Shown: in pieces, positions 44,496 to 54,575 of the stretch
How the letters are laid out: the number at the start of each line of letters is the position of its first letter
How positions within the stretch are numbered: position 1 is the stretch's first letter
Source: Pantoea agglomerans
Lineage (GTDB): Bacteria; Pseudomonadota; Gammaproteobacteria; Enterobacterales; Enterobacteriaceae
Assembly (NCBI RefSeq): GCF_020149765.1
Contig: NZ_CP083809.1
Span: forward strand, 2,914,001 to 2,978,000
Length of the DNA: 64,000 nucleotides
Direction of reading: 5' to 3'
The notes under the pieces: model-generated
What the model saw: the letters and a program-made list of their open reading frames with translations, nothing else
Database searches by the model: none
Told to the model about the DNA's origin: nothing
Position numbers and translations under genes: made by a program

Positions 44496-44522
44496 AAAAA
44501 AGGGCGCCTGAGCGCCCTTTTT
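44496..44522. terminator. Bidirectional terminator between ybcJ and cysS
   Basis: A 6-bp stem GGGCGC/GCGCCC (44502-44507 with 44512-44517) is flanked by A6 on the left and T5 on the right, so it serves both convergent genes. It is only 4 bp from the cysS stop. Confidence 0.85.
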
Positions 44523-44526
44523 GCGG

Positions 44527-45912
44527 TTACTTACGACGCCAGGTCGAGCCCTGCGGCCCGTCTTCCACAATCACGCCCAGCTCGTTGAGCTTGTCGCGCG
44601 CAATATCGGCCTGCACCCAGTTTTTCTCTCTGCGCGCGTCGGCGCGCGCCTGCACCCAGCGCTCAATCTCCGCCACTTCGTCGGCGTTGCTCTGCGCGCC
44701 GCTCTGCAGGAACTGCTCGGGATCCTGCTGCAGAATGCCCAGCACGTTGGCAATCTCGCGCAGCTTCGCCGCCAGCGCGTTCGCCGCGTCGCCGTTCTCC
44801 CCTTTCAGGCGGTTGACCTCGCGCGCCATATCGAACAGCACCGAATAGGCTTCCGGGGTGTTGAAGTCGTCATCCATCGCCGCGCGGAAGCGCGCGTCAA
44901 ACGCTTCGCCGCCCGCCGGCTCGGCGTTAGGGTCGGTGTGGCGCAGCGCGGTGTAGAGGCGCTCCAGCGCGGCGCGCGCCTGGTTAAGGTTCTCTTCGCC
45001 GTAGTTAAGCTGGCTGCGGTAGTGGCCCGACATCAGGAAGTAGCGCACCGTTTCGGCGTCATAGTGCTCCAGCACGTCGCGCACGGTGAAGAAGTTGCCG
45101 AGGGATTTCGACATCTTCTCGCGATCGACCATTACCATGCCGGAGTGCATCCAGTAGTTAACGTAGGGGCCGTCGTGGGCGCAGGTTGACTGAGCGATCT
45201 CGTTCTCATGATGCGGGAACATCAGATCGGAGCCACCGCCGTGAATGTCGAAGTGTTCGCCGAGCTGCTTGCAGTTCATCGCCGAGCACTCGATATGCCA
45301 GCCCGGACGGCCGTTGCCCCACGGCGAAGGCCAGGCGGGCTCGTCCGCTTTCGACATCTTCCACAGCACGAAGTCCATTGGGTTGCGCTTCGCTTCGGCC
45401 ACTTCCACGCGCGCGCCAGCCTGTAGCTGCTCCAGATCCTGACGTGACAGCGCGCCGTAATCGGCATCGCTCGGCACATCGAACATTACGTCGCCGTTGT
45501 CGGCAACGTAGGCGTGGCCGCGTTCAATTAAACGCTCCACCAGCTCAATAATCTCAGCGATATGGCGCGTGGCGCGCGGCTCCTGATCCGGCGGCAGAAT
45601 GCCGAGCGCGGCGAAATCTTTGTGCATCTCGCCAATCATGCGGTTGGTGAGGGTTTCGATACTTTCGCCGTTCTCGTTGGCGCGTCGAATGATTTTGTCG
45701 TCGATATCGGTGATGTTGCGCACGTAGTTCAGACGATAGCCGCAGTAGCGCAGGTAGCGCGACACCACGTCAAACGCCACGAAGGTGCGTCCATGTCCGA
45801 TATGACAGAGGTCGTACACCGTGATACCGCACACGTACATACCGATTTCACCGGCATGGATAGGTTTGAATTCCTCTTTCTGTCGACTCAGGGTGTTATA
45901 AATCTTTAGCAT
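44527..45912 (-). CDS. cysS: Cysteinyl-tRNA synthetase
   Basis: This 461-residue class I synthetase has zinc ligand Cys28 in [19 protein letters not shown], with the HIGH box directly after; [24 protein letters not shown] with further zinc ligands (about 204-227); and [12 protein letters not shown] (about 269-280). The length is identical to the E. coli enzyme. It charges tRNA-Cys in the cytosol. It is divergent from ppiB, as in E. coli. Confidence 0.97.
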   Translation of the reverse strand: MLKIYNTLSRQKEEFKPIHAGEIGMYVCGITVYDLCHIGHGRTFVAFDVVSRYLRYCGYRLNYVRNITDIDDKIIRRANENGESIETLTNRMIGEMHKDFAALGILPPDQEPRATRHIAEIIELVERLIERGHAYVADNGDVMFDVPSDADYGALSRQDLEQLQAGARVEVAEAKRNPMDFVLWKMSKADEPAWPSPWGNGRPGWHIECSAMNCKQLGEHFDIHGGGSDLMFPHHENEIAQSTCAHDGPYVNYWMHSGMVMVDREKMSKSLGNFFTVRDVLEHYDAETVRYFLMSGHYRSQLNYGEENLNQARAALERLYTALRHTDPNAEPAGGEAFDARFRAAMDDDFNTPEAYSVLFDMAREVNRLKGENGDAANALAAKLREIANVLGILQQDPEQFLQSGAQSNADEVAEIERWVQARADARREKNWVQADIARDKLNELGVIVEDGPQGSTWRRK

Positions 45913-46129
45913 TGAACAGTTCCGTTTAGACGAGTGCGGTAAACACTTTTATCAGGTTATTCAGTTATTGTGCCGTATTTTTCGCGCTTGCGCGACGGCA
46001 GCGTGCCGAGAGCGCCGCGGGCGTGCTGACGCGTCATCAGAATTTATGATATAAGGGGCGTCGACAAAAATGGCCAGCGCACTTTGCGGCGGCCAGAGAG
46101 CTGACGACAACCTTTACAGGACGAGAATG

Positions 46130-46624
46130 ATGGTTACTTTCCAGACCAACCACGGCGACATCGTAATTAAAACCTTCGACGATAAAGCGCCTGCTACCGT
46201 GCAAAACTTCCTCGAATACTGCCGTGAAGGTTTCTATGACAACACTATTTTCCACCGTGTTATCAACGGCTTTATGATCCAGGGCGGCGGTTTTGAGCCA
46301 GGCATGAAGCAGAAAGAGACCAAAGCTGAAATTCGCAACGAAGCGAATAACGGCCTGAAAAACACCCGCGGCACCCTGGCGATGGCGCGTACCTCTGCTC
46401 CGCATTCCGCTACCGCGCAGTTCTTCATCAACGTTGCCGACAACGACTTCCTGAACTTCCGCGACGAAAGCCTGCAGGGCTGGGGTTATTGCGTGTTCGC
46501 AGAAGTTGTAGAAGGTATGGACGTGGTCGACAAAATCAAAGCGGTTTCTACCGGCCGCAGCGGCATGCATCAGGACGTACCGAAAGATGACGTCGTCATC
46601 CAGAAAGTAACCGTCAGCGAGTAA
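46130..46624 (+). CDS. ppiB: Cytoplasmic peptidyl-prolyl cis-trans isomerase B (cyclophilin)
   Basis: This 164-residue protein has [20 protein letters not shown] at the start, [19 protein letters not shown] (catalytic Arg and Phe region, about 39-57), [22 protein letters not shown] and [20 protein letters not shown]. No signal peptide is present, so it is the cytosolic PpiB rather than PpiA. Two adjacent ATG codons exist; the second matches the E. coli start, after AGGACGAG. lpxH overlaps its stop. Confidence 0.95.
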   Translation: MVTFQTNHGDIVIKTFDDKAPATVQNFLEYCREGFYDNTIFHRVINGFMIQGGGFEPGMKQKETKAEIRNEANNGLKNTRGTLAMARTSAPHSATAQFFINVADNDFLNFRDESLQGWGYCVFAEVVEGMDVVDKIKAVSTGRSGMHQDVPKDDVVIQKVTVSE

Positions 46625-47340
46625 TGTCGCGCACCCTGTTTATCGCAGATTTGCATCTGTGCCAGGAAGAACCGGCGATCACCGCCGGTTTTCTGCGTTT
46701 TCTGGCGCGTGAAGCGCCGCGCTGCGACGCGCTCTATATCCTCGGCGATCTGTTTGAAGCCTGGATCGGCGATGACGATCCCAATCCGCTGCACCAGCAG
46801 GTTGCCGCTGCGCTGCGCGCGCTGCCGGTACCGGTCTACTTTATTCATGGCAACCGCGACTTCCTGCTCGGCAAGGCCTACGGCCGCGCCAGCGGCATGA
46901 CGCTGCTGCCGGAAGAGCAGGTGCTGGAGCGCTACGGTCACCGCGTGCTGATCCTGCACGGCGATACCCTCTGCACCGACGACGCGGGCTATCAGCGCTT
47001 TCGCGCTAAGGTGCATCAGCGCTGGCTGCAGCGCCTTTTTCTCGCCCTGCCGCTGTTTATCCGCCAGCGTATCGCCGCGCGCATGCGCGACGGCAGCAAA
47101 CAGGCGAACCAGCATAAGTCGCTTACCATTATGGACGTCAACGCCGACGCCGTTGAGGCGGCGATGCTGCGCCAGCAGACCCGGCTGATGATCCACGGTC
47201 ACACCCATCGTCCGGCCATTCACCGCTTTACGCTGCAGGGAGCGCCTGCCGAGCGCGCGGTATTAGGAGCGTGGCACGAGCGCGGCTCAATGATCCAGCT
47301 CGACGCCAGCGGCATCAGCCTTATCGAATTCGACTTCTAA
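46624..47340 (+). CDS. lpxH: UDP-2,3-diacylglucosamine diphosphatase LpxH
   Basis: This 238-residue calcineurin-like metallophosphoesterase has DLHLCQE (about 8-14), [15 protein letters not shown] (about 41-55), HGNRDFLLG (about 79-87), [11 protein letters not shown] (about 115) and [10 protein letters not shown] (about 195-204). It removes UMP to give lipid X in lipid A synthesis, peripheral at the inner membrane. The ATG overlaps the ppiB TAA by one base. Confidence 0.95.
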   Translation: MSRTLFIADLHLCQEEPAITAGFLRFLAREAPRCDALYILGDLFEAWIGDDDPNPLHQQVAAALRALPVPVYFIHGNRDFLLGKAYGRASGMTLLPEEQVLERYGHRVLILHGDTLCTDDAGYQRFRAKVHQRWLQRLFLALPLFIRQRIAARMRDGSKQANQHKSLTIMDVNADAVEAAMLRQQTRLMIHGHTHRPAIHRFTLQGAPAERAVLGAWHERGSMIQLDASGISLIEFDF

Positions 47341-47370
47341 AACGCGGCTAAACATGCTGGAACGGCCGCG

Positions 47371-47386
47371 ACGCAACCGTTTTCCT
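47371..47386 (+). promoter_or_regulatory. PurR operator upstream of purEK
   Basis: ACGCAACCGTTTTCCT differs from the consensus ACGCAAACGTTTTCNT at one position and lies about 86 bp before purE, as in E. coli. It implies purine-dependent repression of purEK. Confidence 0.88.
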
Positions 47387-47471
47387 TACGCCTTTCTCAT
47401 GTTATTCTCTGTGCCCTTCTTTACCTGCCCGACCGGCCAGGTTCGTTTGTTTATTCACAGGAGTTGACCGC

Positions 47472-47981
47472 ATGTCATCCAACGCCGCCCCGGCCCGCAT
47501 TGCTATTGTAATGGGCTCCAGAAGTGACTGGTCCACCATGCAGTTCGCTGCGGAAATCCTTACCAGCCTGGACGTGCCCTTCCACGTTGAAGTGGTCTCC
47601 GCACACCGCACCCCGGACAAACTGTTCAGCTTCGCCGAAACAGCCGCCGATAACGGCTATCAGGTGATTATCGCGGGCGCGGGCGGCGCGGCGCATCTGC
47701 CGGGCATGCTGGCGGCGAAAACCCTGGTGCCGGTGCTGGGCGTGCCGGTGCAGAGCGCAGCGCTGAGCGGCGTCGACAGCCTCTACTCTATCGTACAGAT
47801 GCCGCGCGGCATTCCGGTCGGCACCCTGGCCATCGGCAAAGCGGGTGCGGCCAATGCGGGCCTGCTGGCGGCGCAGATCCTGGCAATCCACGATGCGGCG
47901 CTGGCCGCGCGCCTCGGCGAGTGGCGACAGGCGCAGACCGACGAGGTGCTGAATAACCCGGACCCGCGGGAGGAAGCATGA
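47472..47981 (+). CDS. purE: N5-carboxyaminoimidazole ribonucleotide mutase PurE
   Basis: This 169-residue class I PurE has the start motif [12 protein letters not shown] (about 13-24), [13 protein letters not shown] with the catalytic His (about 41-53), and [19 protein letters not shown] (about 65-83). It converts N5-CAIR to CAIR in purine synthesis. AGGAG precedes the ATG; the end overlaps purK by 4 bp (ATGA). Confidence 0.96.
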   Translation: MSSNAAPARIAIVMGSRSDWSTMQFAAEILTSLDVPFHVEVVSAHRTPDKLFSFAETAADNGYQVIIAGAGGAAHLPGMLAAKTLVPVLGVPVQSAALSGVDSLYSIVQMPRGIPVGTLAIGKAGAANAGLLAAQILAIHDAALAARLGEWRQAQTDEVLNNPDPREEA

Positions 47982-49042
47982 AGCCGGTTTGCGTACTGGG
48001 CAACGGCCAGCTGGGCCGTATGCTGCGCCAGGCGGGCGAACCGCTGGGCATCGCCGTCTATCCGGTCGGCCTTGACGCCGAACCCGACGCGCTGCCGATT
48101 GCGCAGAGCGTCATCACCGCCGAAATCGAACGCTGGCCAGAAACCGCGCTGACCCGCGAGCTGGCGGTGCATCCGGCGTTTGTAAATCGCGATATTTTCC
48201 CGCGCCTGGCGGATCGCCTGACGCAAAAGCAGCTGCTCGACCAGCTGAATCTCGCTACCGCCCCCTGGCAATTACTGGCTGACAAGAGCGAGTGGCCGCA
48301 GGTGTTCGCCTCGCTGGGGGAGCTGGCGATCGTTAAGCGCCGCACCGGCGGCTATGACGGCCGCGGTCAGTGGCGACTGCGCGCGGGTGAGACCGATGCG
48401 CTGCCGGATGAGTGCTACGGCGAATGCATCGTCGAACAGGGCATTAACTTTTCCGGTGAGGTGTCGCTGGTGGGCGCGCGCGGTCAGGATGGTAGCACCG
48501 TCTTCTACCCGCTGACCCATAACCTGCATCAGGATGGCATTCTGCGCACCAGCGTCGCCTTCCCGCAGGCGGACCCGGCGCAGCAGGCACAGGCGGAAGC
48601 GATGCTCGGCGCCATTATGCAGGCGCTGAACTATGTCGGCGTGATGGCGATGGAGTGTTTCGTTACGCCGCAAGGCCTGCTGATCAACGAGCTGGCGCCG
48701 CGCGTACACAACAGCGGGCACTGGACGCAGAACGGCGCCTCAATCAGCCAGTTTGAGCTGCACCTGCGCGCGGTGCTGGGCCTGGCGCTGCCGCAGCCGG
48801 TGGTGTTCGCGCCGTCGGTGATGGTGAACCTGATCGGTACCGCGCTGAACAGCAGCTGGCTGCAGCAGCCGCTGGTGCATCTGCACTGGTATGACAAAGA
48901 GGTGCGGCCGGGCCGCAAGGTCGGACACCTCAACCTGACCGACAGCAACAGCGCGCGGCTGACCGCAGCGCTGGAGGCGCTGGTGCCAATGCTGCCGCCG
49001 GAGTACGCCAGCGGCATCGCCTGGGCCGTAGAGAAGTTCTGA
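47978..49042 (+). CDS. purK: 5-(carboxyamino)imidazole ribonucleotide synthase PurK
   Basis: This 354-residue ATP-grasp enzyme has [20 protein letters not shown] at the N-terminus, [13 protein letters not shown] (about 119-131), ATP-grasp metal residues in [14 protein letters not shown] (about 230-243) and the C-terminal [17 protein letters not shown]. It makes N5-CAIR from AIR, bicarbonate and ATP for PurE. The pair is co-transcribed and ends at a strong terminator. Confidence 0.96.
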   Translation: MKPVCVLGNGQLGRMLRQAGEPLGIAVYPVGLDAEPDALPIAQSVITAEIERWPETALTRELAVHPAFVNRDIFPRLADRLTQKQLLDQLNLATAPWQLLADKSEWPQVFASLGELAIVKRRTGGYDGRGQWRLRAGETDALPDECYGECIVEQGINFSGEVSLVGARGQDGSTVFYPLTHNLHQDGILRTSVAFPQADPAQQAQAEAMLGAIMQALNYVGVMAMECFVTPQGLLINELAPRVHNSGHWTQNGASISQFELHLRAVLGLALPQPVVFAPSVMVNLIGTALNSSWLQQPLVHLHWYDKEVRPGRKVGHLNLTDSNSARLTAALEALVPMLPPEYASGIAWAVEKF

Positions 49043-49063
49043 TCCGCCGGCACGCCAGCGAAC

Positions 49064-49089
49064 AAAGCGGGCCTGGCCCGCTTTTTTTT
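49064..49089. terminator. Terminator after purK, shared with the convergent ybbP end
   Basis: A 7-bp stem AGCGGGC/GCCCGCT with a 3-base loop is followed by T8 on the plus strand. It overlaps the ybbP stop codon on the minus strand. Confidence 0.8.
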
Positions 49090-51505
49090 ATGCTGACTCC
49101 ATGCGCCGGAACAGCCCCTTGCCGCGCAGCAGCCGCACGCCGAGCCAGCCACCGCACAGCGAGAGCAGCAGCGCGCCGCCCAGCGGCAGCGCCAGCCACA
49201 GCGTCCAGTCGGGCTGCCACGGGAAGTCGAAAATCTTACGCTGCAGCGCCCAGAGCGCCGCTTCCGCGCCCAGCGCCGCCGCCACGCCAGAGACCACGCC
49301 GAGCAGCGCGAACTCCCACCACAGCGTCGCGCGCAGCAGTTTCTTGCTGGCGCCCAGCGTGCGGCAGACCACCAGCTCCTGACGCCGCTGACGCATCCCG
49401 ACCTGAATCTGCGCCAGCAGCAGCAGTACGCCGCAGAGGGTTACCAGCACCACCATAATCTCCAGCGCCTGGCTCACCTGCGCCAGCACCTGGCCGATCT
49501 GCCGCATAATGCTGCCGATATCGAGCAGGCTCAGGGTCGGAAAGGCGCGGTTCAGCTGCGCCAGCAGCGCCGGATCGCTATCCAGCCTGAAGCTGGTAAG
49601 CCAGGTTTGCGGCTGCGCATCCAGCGCGCCGGGGGGGAAAATAAAGAAAAAGTTAGGCCGCAGGCTCTCCCAGTCAACCTTGCGCAGGCTGGTAATCTTC
49701 GCGCTAAAGGTCTGGGTATCGCCGCTAAAGGTCAGCGTATCGCCCAGCTTCACGCCCAGGCGAGCGGCCAGCTCCGTCTCCATCGACACCTCGCCCGGCT
49801 GCGGCGGCCAGCGGCCCGCCGTCAGCGGATTGTGATCGGGTTGTTCGCTCATCCACGTCAGGTTCAGCTCGCGGTTCAGGGCGTTATCCAGCGTCGGATC
49901 GGCCGCTTTACCATTCAGGTCGGTGAGACGTGCCCGCGCCACGGGATAGAAGGTCTCCGGCTTCACCTGATGCGAGGCGAGGAAAGCGCGCACCTGCGGT
50001 ACCTGATCCTGGGTCATATTGAGCAGGAAATAGTTCGGGCTGTCCGGCGGCAGCTGCTGCTGCCAGCGGTCGAGCAGATCGCCGCGCATCACCAGCAGCA
50101 GCGCCAGCAGCATAAAGGAGAGCGAAAAGGCCGCCAGCTGGCTCAGCGTCACGCCGGGCTGACGCAGCAGGCGGTTGATCGCCAGCCGCAGCGCCAGGCG
50201 GCGTACGACCAGGCGCCGCAGCAGCAACAGCGTGCCCCACCCCAGCAGCGCCAGCACGCCTGCCAGTGCCGCCACGCCCGCCAGCAGCGCCCACAGCATC
50301 TTGCTGCCGCCGACCAGCAGCGCCAGCAGCGCAATCACCACCACGCCCATCGCCGGGATATAGCGCTTCAGCGGCCAGATATCGGCCACCGCGTCACGGC
50401 GCAGCACGCGCAGCGGCTGGGTCGCCAGCAGCAGCCGATAGGGGCGCAGCCCCACCAGCAGCGAAATCACGAACAGCGAGCCGAGCGCCCAGAGCCAGGG
50501 CCAGCCGCTGGCGGGCGGCAGGGTCGCGGGCAGCACCGGCTTCAGCATCTGCATCAGCAGCGCCTCAACGCCCAGCCCGAGCGCCCCGCCGCACACCGCC
50601 GCCAGCAGCAGCACCGCCAGCCACTGGCCGATAATAAGCCGCCGCAGCGCCCGCCGCGTCGCGCCCAGCGTTTTCAGCACCGCCACCAGATCGTAGCGGC
50701 TGCGGCAGTAGTGACTCATCGCCACCGCAACGGCGGCGATCGCCAGCATCAGGGTCAGCAAGGCGGAGAGCAGCAGAAACTGCTGGGCGCGCTGCATCGA
50801 TCGCCCCAGCGCGTCTTCAGAATTCTCTACGCTGATCCAGCGCTGATCCGCCTTCAGCTGCGGCTGGATCCAGCGGTCGTAGCGCGCCAGCGGCTGCGGC
50901 TCGCCGGCGAACTTATAGCGCCATGTCAGCCGGCTGCCCGGCTGGATCGCGCCGGTCTTCTGGGCGTCGTCGAGGTTGATGAGCAGGCGCGGCGCCATCT
51001 GAAAGGGATTAAAGCCGCCGTCCGGCTCCTGGATCACCTCGCCCGCGATGCGCAGGCTGGCGTCGCCCACCTCCAGCCTGTCGCCAACCTTGAGGTTAAG
51101 CAGCGCCATCAGCCGCGGCGCGGCCAGCGCCGTGCCGGGCGCCGGTTTCAGGCCAGGGGGATCGGTCTGCAGCTCGCCGAACATCGGATAGCGGTTGTCC
51201 ACCGCCTTCACTGCCGCCAGCTGTGGCGTGTCGCCTGCGAAAGTCATGGTCATAAAGCTGAGCTGACCGCTAACGCTTAACCCCTCCTCCCGCGCTTTGG
51301 CCAGCCAGGCCTCCGGCACCGCGGCGCTGCTGCGCAGCGTGCGGTCGCCCGCCATAAAATCGCGGCTCTGCTGGCTAAGCCCTTTTTCCATACGATCGCC
51401 GATAGCGCCGAGCGCCAGTACGCAGGCCACCGACAGCGTCAGCGCCACCCAGACGATCAGCAGCGAGGGCGAGCGCCATTCGCGCCAGAACCAGCGCCAG
51501 ATCAT
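49088..51505 (-). CDS. ybbP: ABC transporter permease YbbP (MacB/FtsX-type)
   Basis: This 805-residue inner-membrane permease begins MIWRWFWREWRSPSLLIVW. It has one N-terminal membrane segment and a periplasmic domain, then a bundle near 240-460 (ALLTLMLAIAAVAVAMSHYCRSRYDLVAVLKTLGA), a second periplasmic part, and three final segments (ELVVCRTLGASKKLLRATLWWEF). It works with the ATPase YbbA, whose gene lies directly upstream. The exact cargo is unsettled; extraction of lipid or lipoprotein-like molecules has been proposed from the fold. A GGGAGGAG site fixes this ATG rather than the one 12 bp earlier. Confidence 0.93.
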   Translation of the reverse strand: MIWRWFWREWRSPSLLIVWVALTLSVACVLALGAIGDRMEKGLSQQSRDFMAGDRTLRSSAAVPEAWLAKAREEGLSVSGQLSFMTMTFAGDTPQLAAVKAVDNRYPMFGELQTDPPGLKPAPGTALAAPRLMALLNLKVGDRLEVGDASLRIAGEVIQEPDGGFNPFQMAPRLLINLDDAQKTGAIQPGSRLTWRYKFAGEPQPLARYDRWIQPQLKADQRWISVENSEDALGRSMQRAQQFLLLSALLTLMLAIAAVAVAMSHYCRSRYDLVAVLKTLGATRRALRRLIIGQWLAVLLLAAVCGGALGLGVEALLMQMLKPVLPATLPPASGWPWLWALGSLFVISLLVGLRPYRLLLATQPLRVLRRDAVADIWPLKRYIPAMGVVVIALLALLVGGSKMLWALLAGVAALAGVLALLGWGTLLLLRRLVVRRLALRLAINRLLRQPGVTLSQLAAFSLSFMLLALLLVMRGDLLDRWQQQLPPDSPNYFLLNMTQDQVPQVRAFLASHQVKPETFYPVARARLTDLNGKAADPTLDNALNRELNLTWMSEQPDHNPLTAGRWPPQPGEVSMETELAARLGVKLGDTLTFSGDTQTFSAKITSLRKVDWESLRPNFFFIFPPGALDAQPQTWLTSFRLDSDPALLAQLNRAFPTLSLLDIGSIMRQIGQVLAQVSQALEIMVVLVTLCGVLLLLAQIQVGMRQRRQELVVCRTLGASKKLLRATLWWEFALLGVVSGVAAALGAEAALWALQRKIFDFPWQPDWTLWLALPLGGALLLSLCGGWLGVRLLRGKGLFRRMESA

Positions 51506-52188
51506 CGCTCCTCCCATACTTTGCCGTCGCGCAGCCGCAGGCAGCGGTCGCAGCGCGCCGCCAGCTGTTCGTCATGGGTGACCAGAATCAGCGTGGTGGC
51601 GTAGTCGCGGTTGAGGGAGAAAAGCAGATCGGCGATGCGGTCGCCGGTTTTGCGGTCCAGGTTGCCGGTTGGCTCATCGGCAAACAGCAAACCGGGCTGG
51701 CCGTTAAAGGCGCGCGCCAGCGCCACGCGCTGCTGTTCACCGCCGGAAAGCTGGGCGGGCAGATGCATCAGACGCTCCCCCAGCCCCAGCTGGGTTAATA
51801 ATTCGCGCGCCTGCTCGCGGCTGCGGCGATCGCTCTCGCCGCGCAGCAGCGCAGGCAGCTGCACGTTCTCCAGCGCGTTTAGCGTCGGCACCAGCATAAA
51901 AGACTGAAAGACAAAGCCGACCTGCGTCGCCCGCAGCGCGGCGCGCTGCTCTTCGTCCAGCCGATGCAGAGGCTGGCCCAGCAGCGTCACCTCGCCGCTG
52001 CTGCCGTCGTCGAGCCCCGCCAGAATCCCCAGCAGCGTCGACTTGCCGGAGCCAGATTCACCCGTTAGCGCGATGGTTTCGGCCCGTTTGACAATGAAGT
52101 CAACTCCGGTAAGGATGGACAACTGGTGTTCCCCCTGACCGACGGACTTTGTAAGATGATGAACTTCAAGAATGTTTTCCGCTGGCAT
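51502..52188 (-). CDS. ybbA: ABC transporter ATP-binding protein YbbA
   Basis: This 228-residue ATPase has Walker A GESGSGKST (about 42-50), signature LSGGEQQRVALARA (about 145-158), Walker B LLFADEPTGNLD (about 163-174) and the switch His in LVTHD. It is close to E. coli YbbA in length and sequence (MPAENILEVHHLTKSVGQGE). It partners YbbP; the coding regions overlap by 4 bp. Its first 33 bp overlap the start of the divergent tesA gene. Confidence 0.95.
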   Translation of the reverse strand: MPAENILEVHHLTKSVGQGEHQLSILTGVDFIVKRAETIALTGESGSGKSTLLGILAGLDDGSSGEVTLLGQPLHRLDEEQRAALRATQVGFVFQSFMLVPTLNALENVQLPALLRGESDRRSREQARELLTQLGLGERLMHLPAQLSGGEQQRVALARAFNGQPGLLFADEPTGNLDRKTGDRIADLLFSLNRDYATTLILVTHDEQLAARCDRCLRLRDGKVWEER

Positions 52189-52782
52189 TATCCTTTCCTG
52201 TTTTTCGTTCTTCTGCTGGTATCGCATCTGGCCGCTGCGAACACCCTGTTAGTTTTAGGCGATAGCCTGAGCGCCGGCTATCGCATGTCAGCCAGCGCAG
52301 CCTGGCCGAGCCTGCTGAACAGCAGCTGGCAGCAGCAGCCCAGAGTGGTCAACGCCAGCATCAGCGGGGATACCGCCGCGCAGGGCCTGGCGCGCCTACC
52401 GGCGCTATTAAAACAGCATCAGCCGCAGTGGGTGTTAATCGAACTGGGCGGTAACGACGGCCTGCGCGGCTTTCCACCGCAGGCTATCGAGCAGGATCTG
52501 CGTAAAATCATCGACGACGTAAAGGCGGCGAACGCCAGGCCGCTCTTGATGCAGGTGCGTCTGCCCGCTAATTACGGGCGGCGTTATACGGAAGCGTTCA
52601 GCGGGATCTATCCCAGACTGGCACAGCAGTACAACATTCCTCTGGTGCCCTTTTTTATGGAGCAGGTCTACCTGAAACCTGAATGGATGCAGCAGGACGG
52701 CATCCACCCGAACCCCGAAGCGCAGCCCTTTATCGCCGAGCTGATGGCGAAAGAACTGGCCCCTTTAGTTAAGCATGAGTAA
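52156..52782 (+). CDS. tesA: Multifunctional acyl-CoA thioesterase I / protease I / lysophospholipase L1 TesA
   Basis: This 208-residue SGNH hydrolase has a signal peptide (MMNFKNVFRWHYPFLFFVLL to about AAA), then block I LVLGDSLSAGYR (nucleophile Ser), block III GGNDGLRG and block V DGIHPN (Asp/His). It is periplasmic and hydrolyses acyl thioesters and lysophospholipids. The start matches E. coli MMNF; upstream codons in frame lie within divergent ybbA. Confidence 0.94.
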   Translation: MMNFKNVFRWHYPFLFFVLLLVSHLAAANTLLVLGDSLSAGYRMSASAAWPSLLNSSWQQQPRVVNASISGDTAAQGLARLPALLKQHQPQWVLIELGGNDGLRGFPPQAIEQDLRKIIDDVKAANARPLLMQVRLPANYGRRYTEAFSGIYPRLAQQYNIPLVPFFMEQVYLKPEWMQQDGIHPNPEAQPFIAELMAKELAPLVKHE

Positions 52783-52802
52783 CCTGCAGCGACGCGCTTT
52801 TT

Positions 52803-53588
52803 ATGGGTAAAGATATGCAAAAAACCGTTGTAATTACCGGCTGTTCCAGCGGTATTGGCCTGGTAGCGGCGCAGGATCTGCTGGCGCGCGGCTACCGCGT
52901 TATCGCCGCCTGCCGCAAGCCGGAGGATGTCGAGCGGATGCGCGCGCAGGGCTTTGTCGCCGTCACGCTCGATCTTGACGACGCGGCGAGCGTCGATCGC
53001 GCCGCCGATGAGATACTGGCGCTAACGGACCATCGTCTGTTTGCGCTGTTCAACAATGGCGGCTTCGGCCTCTACGGCCCGCTGCGTACGCTGTCGCGCC
53101 AGCAGCTGGAGCAGCAGTTCTCCACCAACTTTTTCGGCGCTCATCAGCTGACGATGCGGCTGCTGCCCGCGCTGGAGGCGAGCGGCGACGCGCGCATCGT
53201 CAACACCAGCTCCGTGCTGGGGCTGATCTCCACTCCGGGGCGCGGCGCCTATGCCGCCAGCAAATATGCGCTGGAGGCCTGGAGCGACGCGCTGCGCCTT
53301 GAGGTGCGTCGCAGCGGCGTGCGCGTCAGCCTGATCGAGCCGGGCCCGATTCATACCCGCTTTACCGACAACGTAACCCAGGGCGAGCCGGAGCGGCCGG
53401 TGCGCAATCCCGGCATCGCCGCGCGCTTCACCCTGCCGCCGGAGGCGATTCTCCCCAGCCTGCGCCACGCACTAGAGAGCCAGCGCCCGCGCCTGCGCTA
53501 TCCGGTGACGCTGGTCGCACACGCAATGAGCATCCTGAAAAGAGTGCTGCCGGGCTGGATGCTGGATCGCATTTTAAGCAGACGCTGA
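52803..53588 (+). CDS. ybbO: SDR-family oxidoreductase YbbO
   Basis: This 261-residue short-chain dehydrogenase has the TGCSSGIGL cofactor loop (about 12-20), [12 protein letters not shown] (NNAG-type, about 80-91), the catalytic Ser in [26 protein letters not shown] (Tyr and Lys, about 152-167) and the PGPIHTRF segment. E. coli YbbO is an NADPH-dependent aldehyde reductase. The ATG at 52815 (MQKTVV, with GGGTAA upstream) is an alternative start, since no good site precedes the first ATG. Confidence 0.9.
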   Translation: MGKDMQKTVVITGCSSGIGLVAAQDLLARGYRVIAACRKPEDVERMRAQGFVAVTLDLDDAASVDRAADEILALTDHRLFALFNNGGFGLYGPLRTLSRQQLEQQFSTNFFGAHQLTMRLLPALEASGDARIVNTSSVLGLISTPGRGAYAASKYALEAWSDALRLEVRRSGVRVSLIEPGPIHTRFTDNVTQGEPERPVRNPGIAARFTLPPEAILPSLRHALESQRPRLRYPVTLVAHAMSILKRVLPGWMLDRILSRR

Positions 53589-53656
53589 GAATTCATCTTG
53601 AAGCGGGGCTGTCCGGCCCCATATTCTTTAAACACTTTCTGCCAAGAGACTTAGTC

Positions 53657-54514
53657 ATGTCACCACAAGCTTCGATTATCGACGTTAACGAATCCAACCT
53701 GCATCAGACGCTGGAACAGTCCATGCAGATACCGGTGCTGTTCTATTTCTGGTCGGATCGCAGCCAACATTGCCAGCAGCTGACGCCGCTGCTGGAACGT
53801 CTGGCGCAGGAGTATGCCGGCCAGTTTATTCTGGCGAAGCTCGACTGCGACAAAGAGCAAATGGTGGCGTCGCAGTTTGGCCTGCGCTCGATCCCGACGG
53901 TCTATCTGTTCCAGAACGGCCAGCCGGTCGACGGCTTCCAGGGACCGCAGCCGGAAGAGGCGGTGCGCGCGCTGCTGGAAAAAGTGCTGCCGCGTGAAGA
54001 GGAGCTCAAGGCGCAGCAGGCGCTGGCGCTGATGGACGAGGGCAAACCGCTGGAGGCGCTGCCGCTGCTCAAAGAGGCCTGGCAGCTCAGCCGTCAGGCG
54101 AGCGAAATCGGCTTTTTGCTGGCGGAAGCGTTGATCGGCCTGAACCGCAGCGACGAAGCAGAAGAGGTACTGGCGAAGGTGCCGCTGCAGGATCAGGATA
54201 CCCGTTATCAGAGCCTGATGGCGCAGATCGATCTGCTGAAGCAGGCGGCGGATACCCCGGAAATCCAGCAGCTGCAGGCGCAGCTGGAGAGCGATCCCAC
54301 CAATGCGGAGCTGGCTGCTAAGCTCTCGTTACAGCTGCATCAGGTTGGGCGCAACGAAGAGGCGCTGGAGCTGCTGCTCGGCTTCCTTAAGCGCGATATG
54401 AACGCGGCTGACGGCCAGGTGCGCAAAATGCTGCAGGAGATCCTTGCGGCGCTCGGCACCGGCGATGCGCTGGCGGCCCGCTACCGTCGCCAGCTCTACT
54501 CGCTGCTCTACTGA
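53657..54514 (+). CDS. cnoX: Chaperedoxin CnoX (YbbN)
   Basis: This 285-residue protein has a thioredoxin-like domain (about 1-110) whose active site reads SQHC rather than CGPC, as in E. coli CnoX/YbbN, and has a cis-Pro at [13 protein letters not shown]-like helical part (about 115-285) follows. It protects substrates from overoxidation under hypochlorous acid and hands them to GroEL or DnaK. In E. coli the iron exporter genes fetAB lie next to it; here qmcA follows directly. Confidence 0.94.
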   Translation: MSPQASIIDVNESNLHQTLEQSMQIPVLFYFWSDRSQHCQQLTPLLERLAQEYAGQFILAKLDCDKEQMVASQFGLRSIPTVYLFQNGQPVDGFQGPQPEEAVRALLEKVLPREEELKAQQALALMDEGKPLEALPLLKEAWQLSRQASEIGFLLAEALIGLNRSDEAEEVLAKVPLQDQDTRYQSLMAQIDLLKQAADTPEIQQLQAQLESDPTNAELAAKLSLQLHQVGRNEEALELLLGFLKRDMNAADGQVRKMLQEILAALGTGDALAARYRRQLYSLLY

Positions 54515-54575
54515 GTCGGCGTCGCGACACCGGGCCGAAGCGACTCGGCCCGTAAATTAACAATTGGGAGGTTAT

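Noticed and set aside
49607..51280. 557-codon open frame antisense to ybbP
   Set aside because: Extremely Gln/Arg/His-rich shadow of a GC-rich membrane gene; ybbP is well conserved.
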